Part shown: positions 58,588 through 64,000 of the stretch, in pieces | Position numbering within the stretch: position 1 is the stretch's first letter | Layout: the number at the start of each line of letters is the position of its first letter | Assembly (NCBI GenBank): GCA_018105865.1 | Contig: CM030834.1 | Location: 5,811,257-5,875,256, forward strand | DNA from: Metaphire vulgaris | Taxonomy: Eukaryota > Annelida > Clitellata > Crassiclitellata > Megascolecidae | DNA: 64,000 bases | Direction: 5' to 3' | The notes under the pieces: model-generated | The model's input: the letters and a program-made list of their open reading frames with translations, nothing else | Told to the model about the DNA's origin: nothing | Databases searched by the model: none | Program-made: the position numbers and the translations under genes

Positions 58588-60548
58588 TCACGTTCTTCGG
58601 CAGAGAGTTCCACAGACTCGGATTCCCCTCCGGAAGGATTTGTCACCGAAGACAGCCGTCTTGGACGGAGGAGGAACCACCAATTGACAACAGTTGCTTG
58701 AGCGAAGCCGCGATCGCCGATCGAATGCCGTAGACTTGATGACCAGGCCCGATAAGTAGCTGGGGCAAAAGGGGTCATACATCGCCCGAAATGTTAGCCA
58801 ACAACGCTTGAAGGCTATTCGCTCCGGAATCCTGAGCCAGTGAAGATTATCACGTAGAAACGGTGTCACGTGCTCTTTCCAACTCGAGCCAAAGATCAGA
58901 CGAGCTGAGACGTTTAGCACCGACTGAAGACGATTTAGTTGGTTGACAGGAAGTCCGAGCAGAACGCTATTGCAGTAATCTACTCGAGCTAAGACGAGGG
59001 CACGGACGAGATTGACGACGACAGGCACCGGCAGGTATTGACGGATCTCCCTGATCCTTCGCAGCTGAAAGAAACAGGTACGAATGACGTTGTCCAAATG
59101 TCCGACAAACGAGAGTGTCTCGTCAAAAAGAACTCCAAGGAGACGCAGTTCTGTGCTCGGAGTGACATCAACATCACCAATCGGAAGCGTATTCCGGCAT
59201 ATAAGATGCCTCCTCCGAGGAGTGCTTAGCCAGAGGAGTTCAGTCTTCCCCGGGTTCAGCGATAGTCGATTTTCATCAGTCCACCTCTGGACTGAGGAGA
59301 TGCAATCCGTAATACGGGAACGCAAACATTCGACCTCCGATGGAGGACAGGAGGCATAAACCTGAACGTCATCAGCGTAGGCATGATGAGCAAGCCCACA
59401 CGTTTCAATGATACGACCAATGTCAGCCACATAGAGTATAAACAATAGTGGACCGAGCACAGATCCTTGTGGCACTCCACTAAGAACACGGGATGGAGCC
59501 GACGTATGTCCATTCCAGCTAACAGACTGAAACCTGTCGGCCAAGTAGTTCCGAATCCAAGACAGAGCCAGCCCTTTTAGACCAAAAGTGGATTCAAGTC
59601 GGCGAATGAGGATGTCATGGTCCACCGTATCGAAAGCAGCCGAGAGATCCAGGAGGCAGAGGAAGGCCAGCTGTCCGTTGGCGACCGCTTCAATAATGTC
59701 ATTGTAAATGCGCAGGACCGCAGTTTCGGTGGAATGGCCCTTCCGATAGGCAGACTGGCCTTTAGGCATTAGTCCATTCATCGTCAAATAGGCCACGAAT
59801 TGATTATTAACGACTCTCTCAAGCAGCTTAGACAAGAAAAGAAGATTGGAAACGGGACGGAAGTTAGATAATTCCGCTTGGTCCAAGCCTGACCGCTTGA
59901 GGTGCGGGTAGACTACCGCTCGCTTCCATGACGATGGAAATTCTCCGCTGCTTAAAGAGGTCGACAGTAGAGTCGTGAGAAATGGAGCAAGCGTCTCAAT
60001 GGACTCTTTGAGGAGCCACATCGGGAGGGGGTCGGCTTGGCATTGTTTACAAGGTGACGCCATCACGATGGACGTGACCTCTGCAATCGAAGGAGCAGAG
60101 AACGAAGTGAGAACTGACCCAGAGTAATCCAGAAACTTGGCCGGGCCAGCGTTTGCCGTTCTCTCTCTGATTGCATTAACCTTACCATCCATGAACTGGT
60201 GGTAATCTTCAGCAGAGAAACTCGACGGCTGACAAGGCCTCTTGCCACGGTTACCCAGCAGCATGTCCAGGTGTTTCCAAGTCTGCCCTGTGTCACCTTT
60301 AGCAGCGTTAAGGGCGCTGTTCCAGTAGTGTCGACCCTTCTGCCTCACGAGGCGTCTACTGGCTTTAAAAGCTGAACGCCAGGCACTGTGTGCAGCTGCC
60401 TCACCATCCGTTCCCCTTGCCTTCCGGTATGACCGCTCGAGGCGTCGCGCATCTCGTCTAGACAGCCTGCAGTCGGCGTCATAGAATGGCCGATGAGGAC
60501 GAATGCGCACCGACATCTCGGTCACTGGTGCCAAATCATCGATGTCTA
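58588..60548 (-). CDS. LINE E reverse transcriptase, long open frame
   Basis: An open frame of 660 codons runs from ATG 60570 to 58588. Its first codons belong to the P-element, so the start is fortuitous. Linker: ADCRLSRRDARRLERSYRKA. RT motifs: NFRPVSNLLFLSKLLERVV, LCLLDLSAAFDTVDHDILIR (A), VLSGVPQGSVLGPLLFILYV (B), HHAYADDVQVYASC (YADD intact), LRLLGVLFDETLSFVGHLDN. Post-RT: VLARVDYCNSVLLGLPVNQL. A single frameshift near 58620 moves the final SLWNSLPKNV region to another frame, ending near 58495. There is no endonuclease (5' truncation). It is the best-preserved coding region in the window, with catalytic residues intact. It would prime reverse transcription at nicked target DNA. Confidence 0.88.
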
Positions 60549-61325
60549 ATAATTGCAAACAGATTTTCAAGACAGTCTTGATTAATCCTGTTGGTGAGAA
60601 GGAATGAAATGTTCCAATTGCAATGACATTAATTCCACAGTGCCATCAATGCTGAAATTGACAGTTTCCAACCTTCAACGTATGGTAAAGTGCCTTTGGA
60701 GTTGACAAATTTAAGTTTCGAGAATAAGTCTAAGCAACTACTTAAAAATTCCAGATGAATAGATTCAGAGGTTATGGCTGCTTTGTGTGGCTTAAGCTTG
60801 CAGTATAAAGTTTTGGAATTGAATGTGTCAAGTAAATGATCAATAATTTCAATAAATTCAGCTGTTTGTTGAGCAGAAGAATCAAATGCTCCCAGAGAGA
60901 CATATGTCATAAGTCCGGCTGCAACACCATGGCTGAAGAGTTGTGCTGCTAATCGTACCTTCATTTTATGAAGAAATTTGTCAGTTTGATATGCCTTTCT
61001 GATAGTCTCGGACACATGCGAATGTTCTTAACTAAATCTCTATTCACAAACTCTTTCACATAAGAAAATTTTATTGTGGCATCTTCAATTTCAATATTAT
61101 ATTTCATGAAATTATTTCTCAAGCTCTTCAGAAGATGTGGTGAATCAAAAAAGCAATAGACTTTGTGGTTTCTGCTTTCATGTCTAAATTCAAAATATGG
61201 TTTAATCGGACTCACATCAAGATTAGAATACAGTGCTCGATTAGAAGAACTCTGATCACATACAATGGCTTTGTGCCAACCGATCTCTGCCCGGCTTACA
61301 GCCTCCCTGGCTGAAGCCAATTATT
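60543..61325 (-). pseudogene. P-element-like transposase, central part
   Basis: Minus frames 61320-60961 and 61015-60629: WHKAIVCDQSSSNRALYSNL, YCFFDSPHLLKSLRNNFMKY (the D-P-H-L-L-K-S motif with S for P), CPRLSERHIKLTNF, KMKVRLAAQLFSHGVAAGLM, QQTAEFIEIIDHLLDTFNSK, then with a frame change FLLTNRINQDCLENLF. These blocks, in this order, define P-element/THAP9-like transposases, including the GTP-binding insertion region. The N-terminal THAP domain and the first catalytic part are missing beyond 61325. Confidence 0.85.
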
Positions 61326-61461
61326 TGGGAAATTCCCAAACGGCAGCCACATTGGTAGACTCAAAACATCATCAGCTGAGCCATGGGGATTAGTTGCGGG
61401 AATGTTTTACCAATGTTCTAAGAACTTTTTATTAGTCTGTATTGAAAATGGAGATTCAGAT

Positions 61462-61794
61462 CAGTGGAGGTTCCAGGATTTGGCAAGTGGGGGCCGTTGG
61501 GTTGGCAACTTCTAATCATGCATGGGGGCCTACCGTTTTTTGTTAGGTATGTAGTATTAAGTATAGGGTCCCAACAGGGAGGCCACTGGAGGCCAGGCAC
61601 TCAATAGGGGGCACGGACCCACCCTGGGCCCAGTGGCGGCTCCAGGACTTGGCAAGTGGGGGGCGGTTGGGTGGCAACTTCTAATCGTGGGGGCCTACCG
61701 TTTGTTGTTAGGTATGTAGTATTAAGTATAGGGTCCCAACAGAGGGCCAGGCACTCAATATGGGCACGCTCCCCCCCCCGCGGAGCCGCCACTG
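61462..61794. mobile_element. Tandem pair of hAT MITEs
   Basis: Two copies of the 56349-56536 family lie head to tail. Copy 1 starts CAGTGGAGGTTCCAGGATTT (61462); copy 2 starts CAGTGGCGGCTCCAGGACTT (61631) and ends GGAGCCGCCACTG (61794). Both contain GGCAACTTCTAATC and GTATGTAGTATTAAGTATAG. Outer flanks agree poorly, so no target duplication is claimed. Confidence 0.8.
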
Positions 61795-61883
61795 ATTAAG
61801 AGGCTATTGTTCGACATTTGTGTTTGAAAGTAGCAAGTGGACAGTATATTGGATGACATCAATCGTGTTTTCAATAAGGGGCT

Positions 61884-61935
61884 GTCCATTAATTATGTCA
61901 ACAATTTATGGGCAATTTTTGACCTCTGCCAGGGA
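61884..61935. other. DNA-transposon-like end motif, second copy
   Basis: GGGGCTGTCCATTAATTATG resembles 7987 (GGGGCCGTCCATGAATAACG). Class unknown. Confidence 0.4.
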
Positions 61936-61936
61936 T

Positions 61937-62172
61937 ATTTTTACACCCTCCTAACATCCCCAACCCCGTCCCCCAATTTGAGGTCGACAGCCCCCAAAAT
62001 TTGGTGATGTGACAATGGTATGTATACAAAGTGGATACTAATTAGCCCAGAACCCCCTTCAAATGGAGGACACCCCCTCCCTCAAACTTTTATTGTCGGC
62101 TGACCTTTCTGTCAGCCTTCTCCCCGATTTTCCCGACACCCCTTCCCCAATTCAAAATCCTAGAAATAACAC
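61937..62172. mobile_element. hAT MITE, inverted sibling of 62740-63860
   Basis: Starts CAGGGATATTTTTACACCC, matching the right end of 62740-63860 reverse-complemented. Ends CCTAGAAATAACACTG, matching that element's left end. A block with GTCGAC and AAATTTGGTGATGTGACA is shared. Target duplication weak (5 of 8). Confidence 0.7.
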
Positions 62173-62177
62173 TGCCC

Positions 62178-62330
62178 TCTAGGGGTGGGTCGATTAATCG
62201 AAATCGCGATTTCTTAAAAAATCGTAATCGAAATCGACACGATTATTAAATAAATCGAAATAATCGATAATCGTCGAAAAAATAATCGAAATCGCGATTA
62301 ATTTTCGATTATTCCCGTAAGTGATATTAT
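62178..62330 (+). repeat. AATCGAAATCGCGATT-rich repeat
   Basis: GGGGTGGGTCGATTAATCG followed by repeated AATCG/CGATT words. A related block in the same orientation starts at 63944 and runs off the window. Probably the terminal region of a DNA-transposon family. Confidence 0.6.
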
Positions 62331-62739
62331 ACAATATTTCCGATTCAAAGAAAGATCAATTTACCGTTGATTATAAGATTTTCATTGAAAATGGATTCAA
62401 CAGCGTCTAAAGACAGGTACCATCTTTCAGGGTTTGACAGCAGCTTTCGATACGGTGTGTCAGGTGGGTTTAATATACAAACTCTCGCTCAACTTGCCAC
62501 CCTGGTTCTGTCAACTTGTGGAATTACTCATCTCTGACAGACGGTTCACTTGGGAGATGTCAGCTCCTGGAGACGTCGACGAAACGGTCTACCATAGGGT
62601 CCAGTTCTAGCCCCCACGTTATTCAATTTGTAGGCCTACAAACGACTTAGGCCTACCTGGTACCAACAGTAGGAAGTTTGGATACGCTGACGATATCGGT
62701 CTTGCCACCCAGGCTCGATCCTTTAAGGAGATTGAAGAC

Positions 62740-63860
62740 CAGGGTTATTTCTAGGATTGTGAATTTGGGTGGGGTGTCGGGAAAATCTGGGGTGTGTTTA
62801 TTTCTAGGATTGTAGGATTGTGAATTTGGGGTGTCGGGAAAATCTGGGAGTGTCGAAATTTGGAAGTCTCTACCAAAAAAGGCTGACAAGCAAAAAAACG
62901 TTATAGAGACTCACAAAAAGTCTGACAAGCAAAAAAGTAATCCGAGGATAAAGTTGTGGGGTCTATTTCTTCATTTGGGGGCAGGCCCCTTCAGAGGCTG
63001 AAGGAGGTCCAGGCCAGTTGGAATTTCGAGGCCTCTCCTAGCCTTCCCAACAATTAAAATTTTGACAAGCGAAAAAAGGTAATCACCAATTTTGAGGACC
63101 GCAGAATACCTTCCTAGCTTTCCCAACATCCCAAAATTATCAACAAGCAAAAAGGTCATCACCAAATTTTGAGGCCTCTTCTAGTAGTAGCTATCTAGCT
63201 TTCTAGCTCTTCCAGAATTCTAGACAAGGAAACAAAGGGAGGCCCCCAAAATGATGGAGGCCCGGGCCGAATGGCCATCCTAGCCCCCCCTGAATGGGCC
63301 TGTTTGGGGGTGTTCGGGGCTAATCACTCCTCTCCTTAGAGATCGACTCCACTGGATCCGTGTTCCACAGCGCATTGTTTACAAGCGTTGTTGGCTTACG
63401 TTTCGGGCTTTACACGATCCACTCTGTCGTGATTATCTAACTGTGCTTGTACGAAGATCGACTGTGATCGAGAGGAGATCGGTTCTTAGGTCCAGTCGGA
63501 GAGTGCAGTTGTTGGTCCCTCCCCCGTCCAAGACCCCTAAGTTTGGGGAAAGGTGATTCGCGCGGGGGAATCCCGCCCTGTGGAACTCTCTTCCAGACAA
63601 TGTGACTGGAGCAGTCTCAGCTGGACTTTTCATTAGAAATTTGAAGACACATTTATTTAATATTGGATATGGACTGTGTTAAGCGCTCTTGTTGTAGGCC
63701 TTAGCCTTTGCTACTGCGCTATATAAATTGTCAATAAAGAAAAAAATAAATCAATCAATATGCATTCTGTATGCATATCATTGTCACATCACCAAATTTT
63801 AGGGGGTGTCGACCTAAAATTTGGGGTGTTGGAGGTTGTTAGGGGTGTAGAATATCCCTG
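62740..63860. mobile_element. hAT element, 1.1 kb, with a nested LINE tail
   Basis: Left end CAGGGTTATTTCTAGGATTG; right end reverse-complemented CAGGGATATTCTACACCCC. Perfect 8-bp duplication TTGAAGAC at 62732-62739 and 63861-63868, and the host RT frame is continuous across it. Four copies of the GACAAGCAAAAAAGG-type motif lie at 62884-63150. A LINE fragment is inserted at 63338-63760. Confidence 0.92.
63338..63760 (+). pseudogene. L2-like LINE (family E type) 3' end
   Basis: Plus strand: IRVPQRIVYKRCWLTFRALH, DPLCRDYLTVLVRRS, SRRVQLLVPPPSKTPKFGER, then NPALWNSLPDNVTGAVSAGL and NLKTHLFNIGYGLC with a stop. GTCAATAAAGAAAAAAATAAATC-type tail at about 63729. It is a close relative of the LINE at 58.5-60.5 kb and of 40832-41015. 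5'-truncated. Confidence 0.85.
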
Positions 63861-63943
63861 TTGAAGACCAACTGAACATCGATACACAGAGGATCGCCGA
63901 ATACTGTAAAATATGGCGGGAAAGCCAGTTTCTAAAGGTACTG

Positions 63944-64000
63944 TGAAATAATCGAAATCGAAATCGCGATTATATAAAAAACCGTAATCGTAATCGAAAT
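63944..64000 (+). repeat. AATCGAAATCGCGATT-rich repeat, second copy
   Basis: Same word composition and orientation as 62178-62330; continues beyond the window. Confidence 0.6.

Larger units (their letters stand above)
62430..63945 (+). pseudogene. LINE (family F) RT split by a hAT element
   Basis: Plus strand: LTAAFDTV-type motif A near 62440, WFCQLVELLISDRRFTWEMS, a decayed motif B (TVYHRVQF where a VPQGS-type box is expected), and SRKFGYADDIGLATQARSF (YADD intact) up to IED at 62739. It resumes at 63861 with QLNIDTQRIAEYCKIWRESQ. The hAT element 62740-63860 interrupts it. Frameshifts are present near 62590 and 62640. Confidence 0.8.

Noticed and set aside
59038..59359. Plus-strand frames over the 58.6-60.5 kb LINE
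   Set aside because: Shadows of the long RT reading frame on the minus strand.

Overview
This 64 kb window is eukaryotic and almost certainly from an invertebrate animal. It carries layers of non-LTR retrotransposons (L2/CR1-like, RTE-like, Jockey-like and others), a Ty3/gypsy element, a P-element-like transposase, many hAT-type elements and MITEs with 8-bp target-site duplications (TSDs), two tRNA-derived SINEs, and long microsatellites. I found no host protein gene, rRNA or functional tRNA that I could defend. The species cannot be named from the sequence; the mix fits a marine invertebrate with a repeat-rich genome.

Layout. 1-0.5 kb: LINE 3' fragment and a CT microsatellite. 1.2-6.3 kb: decayed Ty3/gypsy element (LTR, gag, protease, RT, RNase H, integrase, LTR), with a foreign insertion in RT. 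6.5-9.2 kb: LINE fragments and a repeat seen again at 31.3 kb. 9.6-17 kb: an orphan-protein element split by a near-complete L2-like LINE that encodes a 2A-like motif, a hAT MITE with a telomere-like core, an RTE-like fragment and an inverted repeat pair. 17.5-18.9 kb: a tRNA-derived SINE beside a LINE that shares its 3' hairpin. 19.7-21.5 kb: a LINE with a PD...D-like C-terminal region. 22.9-29.1 kb: a repeat present once intact and once split by a 2.85 kb hAT element with a perfect TSD. 29.7-33.2 kb: L2-like fragments, one carrying an 835-bp unknown insert. 34.4-37.7 kb: pieces of a second orphan family with a MITE inside. 38.4-43.9 kb: four RTE-like or L2-like LINE copies. 44-47 kb: an L2 tail split by a hAT element, and a perfect 239-bp inverted repeat. 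47.6-51.9 kb: a three-level nest (hAT-like, L2-like LINE, RTE-like LINE). 52.5-54.9 kb: a young non-autonomous LTR element carrying a MITE in one LTR. 56-61.3 kb: a LINE split by a MITE, then a P-element transposase split by a LINE that is itself split by another LINE. 61.5-64 kb: MITEs, and a LINE split by a hAT element.

How the parts relate. LINEs supply most of the coding sequence, and many microsatellites are their 3' tails: GAA for RTE-like families, TAA or GATT for L2/CR1-like families. hAT MITEs with different ends share a short internal motif that may be a transposase-binding repeat. In several nests the pre-insertion site can be reconstructed from the duplicated target or a continuous reading frame, so the order of insertions can be read directly. 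Nearly all coding regions are broken. The best preserved is the 660-codon RT reading frame at 58.6-60.5 kb.
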